Of a DNA stretch of 64,000 nucleotides, positions 1-24,545 are shown piece by piece. The translations under genes were made by a program, and so were the position numbers. The stretch is from Eunapius fragilis. Lineage: Eukaryota > Porifera > Demospongiae > Spongillida > Spongillidae. The notes beneath the pieces were generated by a model that had not been told where the DNA came from, searched no databases, and saw nothing but the letters and a program-made list of their open reading frames with translations. The stretch spans positions 1,126,772 through 1,190,771 of the forward strand of contig OY811984.1 of assembly GCA_963681505.1 (NCBI GenBank), read 5' to 3'. Position 1 is the first letter of the stretch. Every line of letters starts with the position of its first letter.

Positions 1-9375
<9,375 letters not shown>

Positions 9376-10558
9376 GTTTCTTTACTATTTTATCTCGTGA
9401 TGTTAAAGATTGCGCAATAACAATTTCACTGGCAAACGCGTATTAAGATATATGGTAACGTTGGTTCCCAGACCTTTTCAGGGAGTTATCTCTAATATTT
9501 AATATCAGCGTCATATAGATTTGATTAGAGGACTGTACTATCCACAAGGATGATCATGCTGGACACTGTGGCCCGACTACTAGTACACTCGATAAATAAT
9601 TAGATCTACATAAATAGTCCAAACGCCGACGGTACGACACTACCCGCTTCCAAAATTTGCGCTACCCACTTCCGCTTTAAATTTCATTGCCTACCCCGGA
9701 AAACATTTTCAATATTTTAAAATTAATAACTAGCGCCACCAGTTGCAAACCCTTTTGTGGTAGAGCGCAACACATGTGTTTAATTTGGCGTTGGAACTAC
9801 GTACGCAAATGTCGGGAATGGCAGCCAAAAGTACATTTCTCATGCATGCATATTCGTTATCTACAAAAACTTCCGCGACATCCCCCTACCGCACCCTCCC
9901 ACTTTGGTGTCTCCGCTCTGCTCAGCCCTTTCATTACCTTTTCCTGCTAAGCTTGGATTAGTCTGGGGACCCGATTGATGATTGTACTAGTCAGGTCCTC
10001 AAGGCTAGTATTAGGCACGGGTAATAAAAACTGCAATTTACGGACAAATATCCTGTTTGCCACCGCAAACCACTCATGGTTTAATAGCATAGAACATTTT
10101 TTTGCTACAGTAAATTTTTCTCCTTACCGAGATCGAGATCCAATAGTCCTAATCCTAAACGTACCGCCCAAAATCAATATCCACTCGTGTACACATTTTC
10201 CCTACTGAGAATTTTAGTTTATTCCGCAGATATGGTGGTCGCAAGCGGACATACAACTAGTTATAAATCATTTCTAGAATTTTGGTTTCAATTTTAGCCT
10301 GTCCAGTTTTCAAATGTGGATGCTGTGTTATGTGACTGACGGAAGACCGCCTACAAAAATAGCTAGCATTTGCACAATATGGCAAATGAGGGAAACACCT
10401 CAACCAGACACTCTATTTAAGCAAACAAACTGCATCAATTAAGAATGTACTTCATTTTAATTTGAAAACATTAGCCCATTCATTCAACACCATTCTTTAA
10501 AAATACATCAGTAAAATGGTACAAATATTACAACCTAACATCTTGGAGCCTCTGATGT
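9376..10558. other. Intergenic gap between a minus-strand promoter and the mucolipin 3' end
   Basis: It holds the presumed promoter of the large minus-strand gene next to 9375 and the 3' flank of mucolipin. No convincing coding stretch, RNA gene or recognisable element was seen. Confidence 0.5.
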
Positions 10559-13500
10559 TCATTCTGATTTTCTTTTGACAATGTTGGGATCAACGTACCT
10601 GAAAACAGATGGACATTTATTCTGGAAGCAGTCTTTAATGTGGGCATCCTCCCGGGGGTATATCTGTCTACCGTGGTGTATAGAAAATAAATTTATTCAC
10701 GTTCTGCCAATTTAACATCCCTTTTACATTTGACGAAGCTATTTGATCAAGATATGTGGGGTACTATAACTGTGCTTAACTCACTTTAACACTCTGGCTT
10801 GGGGGACCAGGTAAAAAGAATTAGAGCTTGGCAATTTGGGGCCAAGCTCCAAAGGACCTGTACAACGAGCATGCATCGTTCAATGCAAAAGAGCTGTTAA
10901 ATGGGCAGAATGTGAATAAATTGTATTTTTTATACATAAATGTACCCCCTGGGAGGATGCCCAGTACATTAGACATAAAGGAGTGCATGTGATGTGTACT
11001 AATCTAACACACTGCAAGAAGAGGCACATAAACATACATATATGTGTACAAAAGGGTGTAACTAGGGTTAACATTCTAAAGGCATAATCAAAATAAATGA
11101 GGCACTAATAGGGTTAGTAATACAGACCTGAGTGAGACATGTGTTGTTTTACTAGGTGGATAAACTCACTTATCTACAGGTATAATGTCCCTGAGAGCAA
11201 CTCCGTTGGAAGTAAGTGCTCCGGAGAAAACAAATCGCCTCACTTCATTCCTTGTAGCGCTGTCTTGTTTCTGCAAAGACAAATCAATTTGATAATTATA
11301 TGGGCACGAACAATATCATGTCAATTTAGATATGGTATCCAAACACAATGTTATAAAAATTTCAAGAAGCATCAAATTTATGTGAAATAATGACAGATAG
11401 ACCGATTTCCAGTGTGTAAGAAAGAAGTTGTGAACCTAGGCAATTCTTAGAAAATTAAATAATTCATGTGTAACGTCCTTTGGATACAGTGTGTTATCTT
11501 TTAATGTGTACTAGGCACATGACTCTGAGTATATTAGTGACAATCTAATCACTGACACACTCCGCTAATTCCACACTAGCAGGTACAATAGGCAATATTG
11601 CTAACCTTAGATCCTTTGTATGACTCAATGATCAGGGAAATGAAGAGGTTCAGCACAGCATAAATGAAGAGTATCAGAAAGATGGTGAAAAAATCTGGCT
11701 AAATATGTAGACAGCAATGTTGTCATCAGAGTGCATTCCGGTATATGTGGTATAAAGATCATCTCCATTCATCATTGTGAAGAGAGTGTAGAAGGTTTCG
11801 TAAAAGGTAGAAAACTGTTCATGGGATTTTTAATAACATATAAATCACATGACAATGTATACACATTACATCACATGACCAACAATGTATGCACATCTAA
11901 AGCATAGTCAAGTCTAACACTTCACATTATCAACAATACATTAAAGAGTACTGACATTTGTATCCTGGGTAAATTACGCAATTAAAAAAAACCATGGGAG
12001 TACACATGCACATTTGAACTGACCTTGCGATGGTATGGACTGAGAACCAGCCATCCGGCCATCATGAAGGCTAGGAAGAGGATGCTGGCACAAAAGATGT
12101 ACTTCATTAGCCGGAAGAAGGCTATGTTTAAAGTGCGTGTTAATGTCTAATGAAGGAAATATGCACCCTTAAACAAATGGTGTGTGTGCGTAGAAAGACT
12201 TTACATTGAATTGGCGAAAGTAGCTGAGGTAACCCATCAGAACTGCGGCTTGAAGAAGTATCCCCAAGCCAAAGAATATAGTTACTGCTGTTAGAGAGCT
12301 GGGCTATAAAATATAGTATTAGTGCCCAGTTTTCTGGTCCTGTGAATGAACTTACACTATCATTGGTCTTGATGTCCAAAATAATTTTTAGAATTGTCCC
12401 AGTGAAGGTTGAAATATCACTGGCAATGTTGTACATATAATAAATCTTGAAGAGAGGAATTCGTTCCTTCCAAGAAAGGCAAATGTCCAGTTTAGAGTGA
12501 TAAAAATTTCCCATGGCCTGTGTTAAATTAGACTAATGATGTATTGGTCAAAGATAGAGGTACGACCGAGTACCTTAGCTAGCTTAAAGGCAGTCCATAT
12601 AGTCCACAGAGCTGAGATGAAAGACACCACACATGCTACCAAGATGAATAGTTCAAAGGACATCATGAAACCATCCAAATCACCCTGCACTGTGCCATCT
12701 GTAATAAAGCATATGTGAATAAAAGTTTTAGAAATATTAACTCACTCATGGAGGGTTGTTCAGTAGGCTCCAAGTTTAAACTGTATTCGATGACCCCACC
12801 TGGAGTAGCTGCGAAGTGCATCTTTACGTAAACATAAACATAAGATATGAATCAGTTGATAGGTGTACTAGCTCTTACTGAAAAGGTAAAGACGTAAGCT
12901 TCTATCTGTGATGGTCGGATAACCTGGACACTATTCACATAAAACATAACATCCATTTCTACAAACCTGGATTCCACAAATGAGAAATGTGTGTTCAATT
13001 TAATTAAATAAGTAGTTATGCAAAACTAAACACAAAAAAATCAGGCAAATGTAACATTATTCAGAACAGATTTCAACTGAGAAAGCTACAGCGTGTTTCA
13101 TTGATGCCCGAAAAATTAATTACCAAGATGAAAGTAGTTTAGAAGCATAAACATGGCCCACACACACACTGCCCTTTAAAATTCAACATCATACAGTGAT
13201 AGACATAAATTTGCACAACGGAATTGCATAAGGTCCAATTGGAAAGTACAAAAAAAAAGACTCAATCACATTCTGATGCCTACTGAGATGAGACCTACCA
13301 TTTAGCTCTACTCTAAACAAACTAAGATGATCTACCTACTAGTTTTAATAAACCAACTATCCAAAGCCCATGATTTGTCAATTTGTTAAAGTGGCAGTGA
13401 ATACAATTTAATAATAATACACCACATGTGGACCACTGTATTACAACTACCGTTGGAAGCGATCATCCTGAGCCGACTCAAAAAACTGATCCACGATACT

Positions 13501-15057
13501 TCTTCCTGGTCCTGGCTTCTCCAAAACAAACCTCACTAAATTTGAGATAAGGACATTAATACACAATGACGCTTTGCATCTGCATTGTACCCGTGTTCTG
13601 AGTACTGTTGAAAACGAAAATGCTCTTTTTAGAATCAAACTGCGCTTGTACATATTGAGTGAGGCTGACTGTGATTGGTTGGATGGACGACCCATTCCAC
13701 ACAAAGTCATATGCACCAGTGATGAAACTGGTGAGATTATAAAACTGTAAGGGGCAAACATGAGAGCTTATGCATCTTTTTAACAAAATATGACAGCACT
13801 GACTCTATTTCCAGCATACTCCAATTCTTGGAGCAATTCCTCGGTAGTGTAAGCAGAGTAAATATTCACTGATGGAGAGAAGTCCTTGATCAAAAGTTTT
13901 GAAAACCTATCGTCTACAGCTGAAAAGATGCTTAGTTTGATCCCATAGCTTGAATTTATGAGCAAGGCTGCCTGTGTAAGTGACAGAGTATTTATGAGCA
14001 GGGCTGCCAGTGTGAGTGACAAAGTATTTTAAAAATTATTTTAGTGCATCATCTGTATATATATTACGGAGTTTCCCCCCCCCCCCCCCCCCCACCTACA
14101 AATTTGTCCACACACCACGCACAATGGTTGGAGGGGGGGGGGCTCCACCTCCCTGCCATGTCAGATGTAGGCTCCACCTCCCCTGCCCTGTCAGATGTGG
14201 GCTCCACCCCCCCCCCCCCCCCCCCCCCGCCCTGTCAGGTGTAGATTCCATGTCTTCTGGTCACTTCTGTGGTCACTGCTGCTAAATGGAATTTGCCATG
14301 CAAACAAACACTACTATTTAATTTTAAAAACAAAAAAAAACACCTGCAGCGGAAGATACACAACAGGATTCATTTGTCATACATGTGACACTGAGATAAG
14401 ACCAACCACAAAAAAAGATAACTTGCTACTGCCCTCATTTGCAAGCCAATATTATATGTTACAGAAATCGAACTGTATTACAGCATTGTACTAGTCGATC
14501 CCACATCAACGAAGTGTCGTTGCAATGTTAAATTACGTAACAATACAACTACACAACCCGTATCAGAGTCAGAGCGAAAGGAGGTGATTCAACTGTATCC
14601 AACTGCCGAAACAAGACAAATTAAGCCCCAATTAGAGGCTGAATCACCTCGGATCTGACTCAGGAAACTGGTCGTGTAAAAAGCAGCCTGCAAACCTGTG
14701 TTATCACGCAGATGGTCTTGAGTATTTGTAGAATGAGCTTAACCGGCAATTTGCGGTCCGTCTTCCATCTTGAGATGGGGTTGCTGATATGGTAATACAT
14801 ATTAGTCTTCAGTTCGCGCTCGTTTTCACTTAGTTTTTTCACGCACGCTCCTGATTTACATTTTCTCCCTTCTGCAAATACAAGCGCATTATTATCATAC
14901 GTGGCACGAATCTGACGAATGAAACTAGAGAATTCTGCCCGCCCCGCCGGTGACACTTGCCTTTGCCTGCCTCACAGTGACACTTGCCGTTAATGGTGTG
15001 GTAGAAAGGCACACTTTTTTTTGGTAGCAGCTCAACCTCCTCCTCGGCTGCCGACAT
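10559..15057 (-). CDS. MCOLN: Mucolipin-family TRP channel (TRPML), apparent frameshift in the last membrane helix
   Basis: Fourteen exons inferred: 15057-15015, 14871-14696, 13971-13804, 13744-13591, 13535-13451, 12966-12879, 12821-12746, 12698-12574, 12517-12356, 12303-12205, 12146-12024, 11814-11606, 11270-11170, 10598-10559. Intron phases agree at nearly every junction. Family landmarks in order: RKLPVKLILQILK before the first membrane helix; a luminal domain; FELFILVACVVSFISALW; WKERIPLFKIYYMYNIASDI; FFGLGILLQAAVLMGYLSYF; FRLMKYIFCASILFLAFMMA; the pore filter MMNGDDLYTTY (family NGDD filter); and LFIYAVLNLFISLIIESY. Mucolipins are endolysosomal cation channels regulated by phosphoinositides; location here is inferred from the family. 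In the 11814 exon, frame is lost by one base at a run of six T (11687-11692): seven T would restore FSQIFFTIFL. This is either an assembly error in a homopolymer or a broken allele. Confidence 0.9.
10630..10985. mobile_element. MITE-like element in the last mucolipin intron
   Basis: Facing terminal repeats: gggcatcctcccgggggta at about 10643-10661 and its imperfect reverse complement (taccccctgggaggatgccc) at 10943-10962. Both ends continue into taatgt motifs. It carries no reading frame. The same terminus occurs at about 1585-1616, so this is a small dispersed family. Confidence 0.6.
13957..14026 (-). repeat. Tandem duplication of a splice-acceptor segment in mucolipin
   Basis: A segment of about 35 bases (tttatgagcaaggctgcc and flanks) occurs twice side by side. 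The proximal copy holds the acceptor used for the exon starting at 13971. The distal copy carries another usable-looking AG (cacactggcag), so the intron ends in duplicated 3' splice sites. Confidence 0.7.
14070..14230. repeat. Poly-C runs with a short tandem repeat
   Basis: Runs of C and G (14075-14093, 14133-14140, 14206-14228) separate near-identical copies of a segment built on ccctgtcagatgtgggctcc. It lies in mucolipin intron 2. The proline-rich frames across it are artefacts. Confidence 0.85.
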
Positions 15058-16235
15058 AGCTGTGTCATCCGACCATTGAGTAATCTGCTTAATTAATATC
15101 TATATGGTTGGCACGCACAATAACAAAACGAGTAATTAGAATAAGGCGACCGCGTTTTTACCAACTATAACATTTTCAGTTTCGGTACTAGCTATGTAGG
15201 TGTACTATTAAATACAATTATAATTTCGAAAGATTCAAGAAAATGCACATCTCCTGATGTTATATAAATATACTGATCAAAATAAGCAGGCATACTAACT
15301 ATAGTAGGCATAAGGCTAGTGGGTGGGGCCCCATTTTCAACAAGTACGGGTTAAACATTTTTAAGGTAGGGTGTGAAGATATAATAAGATTATAATGTGA
15401 TTTACTTTACATTATACAGCAAGCATGTGTCACCTTTGATCGTCTCTTATTTTAGACCTAGGCGCTCAGAACCAAACGTACGAGATGTAATTATAACATG
15501 TCGTATCATTATTATACATTAAAATGCTCTTCGTTTGAATCGTCATACTTCCGAACGATTGAAGTTACATGTAACCAACGTACTATTAGCAATGAATCCT
15601 ATCACACCATTGTTCTATGGCATGTTTTATTTCTGTCCCTTATGTCCTCTCCTTACGGTACATAGAGGAAGGCTGTACGTTTAATTTTATTGTGCTCGAC
15701 ATCAATGTTGAATGTATATCTAGTGCATCCAGCACGTAAACTAGTGGGTCAATCTGATTCATTCATTTGCGCCTGACCCTTAAAACAGTAAACCCATAAT
15801 GTTGATTAAAATTTTTAATGAGATTTAGTGTTCCTGAATAGGGGTGCGTTCCACATTCGGCAGCGATATCAGATAGAGTAAAAATTAACGATCAGGGCAA
15901 ATCAATAGCGACAGGACTCTTCTATGTATATGTACCGATTTTGAAGCGATTGGGACTTTCCTGCAGAAGGATATTTAAGTTTTGAACCCCTTGGGATAAT
16001 GCCCTTTGTATGTACCATGGTCCCCTCCGTAAGGATAAAACATGCCATAGAGAAATGGTGTGGTAGGATTCTCTGCAAATAATACATCGGTAGCGTTAAT
16101 CATTCGGGAGCATTTTTATAACTTCGTGAACAGTAGTTAGTGAACAAACGTTATTGGTGTTTAATTAATTCAACGTGTAATTCTTAATTACATTCATCCG
16201 TGATCTTCTGTCACCGCGCGTGTTTCGGTTCGATA
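15058..16235. other. Head-to-head intergenic region, mucolipin / ABHD8-like
   Basis: About 1.2 kb separates the two divergent start codons. It contains a decayed inverted repeat: 15590-15665 against 16010-16085, best seen as ctatggcatgttttat and its reverse complement. No other coding or RNA feature was recognised. Confidence 0.6.
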
Positions 16236-16779
16236 ATGATAAGCCCTTTGGAGCAAGAGCGAAATGAGCTAGGTTATCACCTAGAAGAGGTTCGGGGCAA
16301 ATACCTGCGTGTGGTCCAACGCATCGACCCCGCGTCCGAATGGTCCGTTTTCATGGTGCACGGAGGTGGTGGACGGGCCGGTCAATTTAAGCACTTGATC
16401 AAAGCCTTGGAGCCCAAGTATGCCATTCCTATCTTATACTTTGTGCGTGTGCGCCTACGAGTAGTAATAGTGTTGTATGTATTTGTGTGATGTGTGTGTG
16501 GGTGCGTGTGTGTGTGCGTGTGTGTGTGTGCGTGTGTGCGTGTGCGTGTGTGTGTGTGTGTGTGCGTGCATGTGCGCATGTGTGTATGTGTGTGTCGTGG
16601 TTTATGACACATGCCAAGACGTATGTATCAAAGGTACCCTTATTTGTGCAGCTGGTCTGTAGTAGCTGTAGACTTCCTTGGTCATGGTGACAGTCCTGCA
16701 CCCAATCGTCCTGAACTGTACACCGCTGACGAGGTGTGTGAGCTCCTCCTTCCCCTACACCCCTTACATGCACATACAG

Positions 16780-16827
<48 letters not shown>

Positions 16828-17839
16828 TCATGTGATATCAGGTGACCATACAAGAAATAGGCTATATATGATGTCATATGCCAAACACATTCCCCCTGAT
16901 TACATGTTTAGGTCAGCTACACTACACCCAATATGACTTGTCTTTAACTCTGTGTTTGTGTGTGTACGTGTGTGCGTGTGTGTGTATGTGTGTGTGTGTG
17001 TGTGTGTGACTGATATGCATGAAAGGGAACAAGTTTCTTTGTCATCTGACATACCTTTTTTATCAAGTGTACTACGTTTTTCAGCATTTGGATGACCTTA
17101 CAGCCATCTATAGCTCCCACAAGAGGCTTCACAACGTGTTCATCTCCCATTGCTATGGAGCCATCCATACCTTCAGACTGCTAAGTGCACTGAAGCAGAA
17201 GCAAAGGCTGGCAGAGATTGCAGGCGTAATCCTTCTTGATGTGGGTATCAGAGCTCTTTCTGTCAGTGTATTTACCATACTTCCTGCCTTCATACTGGGT
17301 GAGTTAGGATTGGCTAGGTTGTATTAAATGAGGCATTTGCAAGAATGAGCCATGCTGTGCTGCTCTCCAAATGGAATTACAAGGAAAACTGGTCATATTC
17401 TTCTATTGCAGAATATCTGCGTCCCCTGGCTAGGAACTCTTCCAATGCTGCCCTCTTCCCTCCCACCACTGATCCCTCTCTTATTGAATTTGAGAACGCC
17501 ATCTCTTCTAACAACCGCATGTTCATGATGAAGGTGATTGCCCAGGATGTCAGCAACCAGGCGCTGTGGGACCAGTGGCTGACCGGTGGTAAGGAGGCCA
17601 TGAAGGAGGTCCCAGTGACCTTCCTGTGTGGAGAGGAAGATGGTGTCTTCTCTGTACAGAGCTGTCGGGAGGCGGCGTTATACCTTGGTGTGACCAGTGA
17701 GCGGTTCCACGTGGTGAAGGGGGCGGGTCACTTGCCCATGGTCGATCACCCTAGCGAGGTCATCAGTATCGTCACGGAGTTCCTTTCTTCCCTGTGGAGG
17801 AATGGTCAGCAGACTGCCAGTGAGGGTGGGGCAGTTTAA
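16236..17839 (+). CDS. ABHD8-like alpha/beta hydrolase with Cys at the nucleophile position
   Basis: Four exons: 16236-16439 (ending before the GTATGC donor), 16652-16733, 17085-17298, 17412-17839; phases fit at each junction. The start ATG at 16236 gives MISPLEQERNELGYHLEEVR. Alpha/beta-hydrolase landmarks: the oxyanion motif MVHGGGG, strand VVAVDFLGHGDSPAPN, the nucleophile elbow NVFISHCYGAI, the acidic residue in LCGEEDGVFSV and the His in VKGAGHLPMVDHP. Layout resembles vertebrate ABHD8. Where that family has G-H-S-Y-G the gene reads S-H-C-Y-G, so the expected Ser nucleophile is Cys. No signal peptide is seen; substrate is unknown. Introns 1, 2 and 3 are short and the first two carry (TG)n tracts. 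Confidence 0.82.
16483..16595. repeat. Degenerate (TG)n tract
   Basis: TG dinucleotides interrupted by CG and CA steps in intron 1 of the ABHD8-like gene. A purer tract of about 45 bases follows at 16781-16826 in intron 2. Confidence 0.95.
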
Positions 17840-17882
17840 TATTAATAAATCACATTTTATGTTTGTAATTAATGTCAAGCAA

Positions 17883-18047
17883 TCAAAGCATTCTCATACA
17901 GTACACAAGTGTTGTGTTGGTAGGACATATGATTGGTTCAGTGAAGTCAAAATAGTCTTTCTTTTTGGCCATTGGGGTAAGCATGTTGTTCCAGAGTGAC
18001 TTGGCCATGTGTTGATGGGCACAGTACGAGGGATGGAAACAGTCCAG
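17883..18047 (-). pseudogene. Orphan last exon of a phospholipase-B-like gene
   Basis: This is a near-identical copy of the last exons at 28224-28069 and 43069-42917. It includes the adjoining CA-tract 3' splice site and encodes the [15 protein letters not shown] block, which carries the catalytic Asp and His of GDSL lipases, then WNNMLTPMAKKKDY. The tail differs (NTTLVYCMRML then stop). No upstream phospholipase exon was found between 18.1 and 20 kb, and the fragment lies 44 bases after the ABHD8-like stop codon on the opposite strand. Retention of intron sequence means a DNA-level duplication, not a retrocopy. It could be spliced onto unseen exons, but a broken fragment is more likely. Confidence 0.8.

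Positions 18048-18096
<49 letters not shown>
18048..18096. repeat. (TG)n at the orphan exon splice site
   Basis: On the minus strand this is a CA tract running directly into the acceptor AG, as in both full phospholipase genes. Confidence 0.95.
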
Positions 18097-18097
<1 letters not shown>

Positions 18098-18468
18098 AAG
18101 GTACACATACGTCTTCATGGGGGGTATACATAAGTGTATGTGAATACTTATTAGATCAAGTATCGTAAATAACTCCTAATTAGTTTGTTATTTTTGGAAT
18201 GAATCCCCGTGTGAAGGCAGTGCTCGGCTAACTCATCAGCCAACCGAAGACATCATTGTCAGGCCGAAGTCTTGATTTTGTGGTTAATTATTCATATGTA
18301 CATCAGTCTTGGCAGAACACACCATGGCACCCTCTCCGTGATAAAAGCTTTCATTGCCCAATATTACAGACCCGAAGTTTGGTAGAGAAAAGTTACGTAG
18401 CGTCTCTTGCTTTAACGAATCTTTAACTTCTGTTGGCTACATATGACAAAGCGGAAACAGTACTTGTT

Positions 18469-18595
<127 letters not shown>

Positions 18596-19664
18596 GGACA
18601 GCTATTTTAACAACTTGTCCACCTATAGTATATTATTATCTCTGGTATTATAGTGGTGGAATCAGTCTTTTTTTGTTAACAATGACTTTCAATAAAGCTG
18701 GATTATTGAGTGTTACTTTAGTTCTTTTCTTTGGAAATCAGGCGTGTGGTTTATGCATTATTGGCAATTGAAGTTTTGTCATGCCTTGAAAATATTTCAT
18801 TGATTTTGTAGTCATCTCTGACCTCAGTAAGCAGTTTGTACCATTGGCATTGCCACTTTCAACTTGCATATGCAATTCTATGGTACTGCTTTGCACTGAT
18901 TCCATCTTGACGCCTAAGGATTTGACAGATGACTGTGATCAAATTACTTCATGTGACCAATTCTACTTTCGATCAATGATAATTCTAGCTACCAAGCTGG
19001 CGCCATTATTTTTATACTTCAACAGTAAGGACCATGCTCCTTAAATAAGGATGACTGGAGATTAAACACTTATCTAAACAAATGAAGCTTCAGGGCTGAA
19101 AACTGACAATGCATACATCAAACAGAACTAACTACACACAAAACACTTTTTTGCGCTTTCTCTTGATTTTTAATCACCTGAGGTGGGAGAGGAAGGGGGG
19201 GGGGGGGGGGGGGAGGAAGGGGAGCAGCATCATTACAAGTGATTTCACGTTAGTACAAAGTTTAATCAAAAACAGACTGGCAAATGTACTAACATTGTAC
19301 TTTTAATTATTAATTAGCCTTCCAAAATACAAGATTGTAATTCGATTCAAACTTATCCCTGTTGGTCTTTTGACGTTGAAACTAAAAAAAAATTATGTGG
19401 AATTCACTAGACGACAACTCAATAAGGAACATATGCAAACTACGGAATGCAACAAAGGAAAATAATCAAACTGTAACTGCAAAGCGTTACCACATCAAAA
19501 AAAATCATACCACCTAGATTCATATCATCACAAACTTTTACATACAAAGCTTATTTTCTGGTAACAAACACACATGTCCTCAGTGAATATAAATTATTAG
19601 CAATCTTTAAGAGTACATCAAACCCCCCTCCCCTCATACACATTTTTAAAAAGCTCATATTAAA

Positions 19665-19771
19665 AATCTCTGTAACCATTATAGTTTTTTCAATATTTCA
19701 GAGGGAAAATGGTACTCCAAACATGATTTTTTTAAATGGTATACAGAAGCATTATGGTTACAGAGATTAAG
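19665..19771. mobile_element. Small hairpin/MITE-like element
   Basis: The ends are exact inverted copies of a 15-base sequence (aatctctgtaaccat and atggttacagagatt) enclosing about 75 AT-rich bases. A diverged relative with similar ends (ctcagtaaccata, cagttacagag) lies near 29680-29785. Confidence 0.55.
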
Positions 19772-20125
19772 TTACAAGTTGATAACTCCACACATACTCA
19801 TTCATGATCGAAGGTAGAATTGCATCTCATGATGTAACTGAATGCATTTGCACATGAACAAGAATTTCTGTGTTTTAATTTTTACTGGAAAGCTCAACAG
19901 GGACATTGAAACATGTCAACTTTACTTGAGGTTGATCAAAATAATAAACCTGAAAGACATCTTAATAAATCCTGTGAAAAGTTAGTCTCATCAATATGTG
20001 CTGCACTCGTTTGGAAATACATGGATGATAATTGTGAGGCCATTCAAGACCTGAAGATATTAATTTTAAGCTGCTCTTTTTATAGGATAGGAAAATAGCG
20101 CTTCTTAAAAGGAGGAACCCAATAG

Positions 20126-20287
20126 CATTATCAAAGCTTGCAGGTCGTCTCTCTGTCAGGAATAATGAACTAAAGTCCAAGACCATTTTTAGCCTGTACA
20201 GCCGCCTAGGGTTGACATTAGTAAGGGCGAACTGTAGAGCTATCCTATCTAGGTTAACTTGACTGTTATAGGACTTATTTTAGTATT
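20126..20287 (+). mobile_element. 3' end fragment of the RLE-type non-LTR retrotransposon
   Basis: About 160 bases nearly identical to 27147-27310, the 3' end of the larger element. It includes the last codons (SLYSRLGLTLVRANCRAILS in the same frame) and the short 3' tail ending gacttattttagt. This is typical of severe 5' truncation during target-primed reverse transcription. Confidence 0.88.
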
Positions 20288-20655
20288 TAGACAATAGCGG
20301 AAGTGATTCGCGCAATCTGATTGGTCAATTGCAGGTATCTAAACGCGGTAGAAACCTAGAGAGGGACTCTAAGTGCCAGTGGGGGGGATTCTAAGTGCCC
20401 CGGGCACTTAGAATCCCCCCCACTGGCACTTAGAATCCTCCCGTTATTGTTATCGCGTTGCGCGATAATGTATTGGTTGCTATGTACGCGTTGCTATTGT
20501 CTAAATTGGTTAGACACTGAAACCTTCGAAATCTACGTGATTTAGAATCCCCTCGGGCCCTTAGTAGCACCCTCGCTACCGCTCGGGGCGCTACAGCCCA
20601 GGGCCCTCGGGGATTCTAAATCACGTAGATCCCTCAGTTTCAGTGTCTAACCTAT
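20287..20655. repeat. Two adjacent palindromic elements
   Basis: The first element (20287-20507) is bounded by atttagacaatagc and its exact reverse complement. It contains a perfect 32-base-arm palindrome around 20401 (arms 20369-20400 and 20402-20433, built on ctaagtgccagtggggg). The second (about 20508-20655) has ends ggttagacactgaaac with its exact reverse complement and longer imperfect arms (atctacgtgatttagaatcc). Both directly follow the retrotransposon tail. No coding capacity. Confidence 0.85.
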
Positions 20656-20747
20656 ATATTAAAATCTGTAATATGTATTTGAAAATAAAAATTGGTTGAC
20701 GGATACAATAATAATGGACATGTAAATGATCACAATTGCATTGACTT

Positions 20748-24256
<3,509 letters not shown>

Positions 24257-24545
24257 AGGAGCTACACATGCAGATATATGTGCCAATGATGATGAATACC
24301 ACATAGATAAAAATATACACACAGAAACGCGGCACACAGATAAATGAGATATATGAGGCTTAAGGTAATTTTAAAAATGCACAGCATAGGTGTAGACAAG
24401 GGAGCCTATAAAAGGTGCCATACATGTAAGCATAGGCGCCAAAATGATTTTTTATATGGAGGGCACTATGAAATTGATGAACGAATAATTGTGATGGATG
24501 GTGACGTAGTATTGATCAACCCTTAGCGTACCTTTTTTATTTGTC

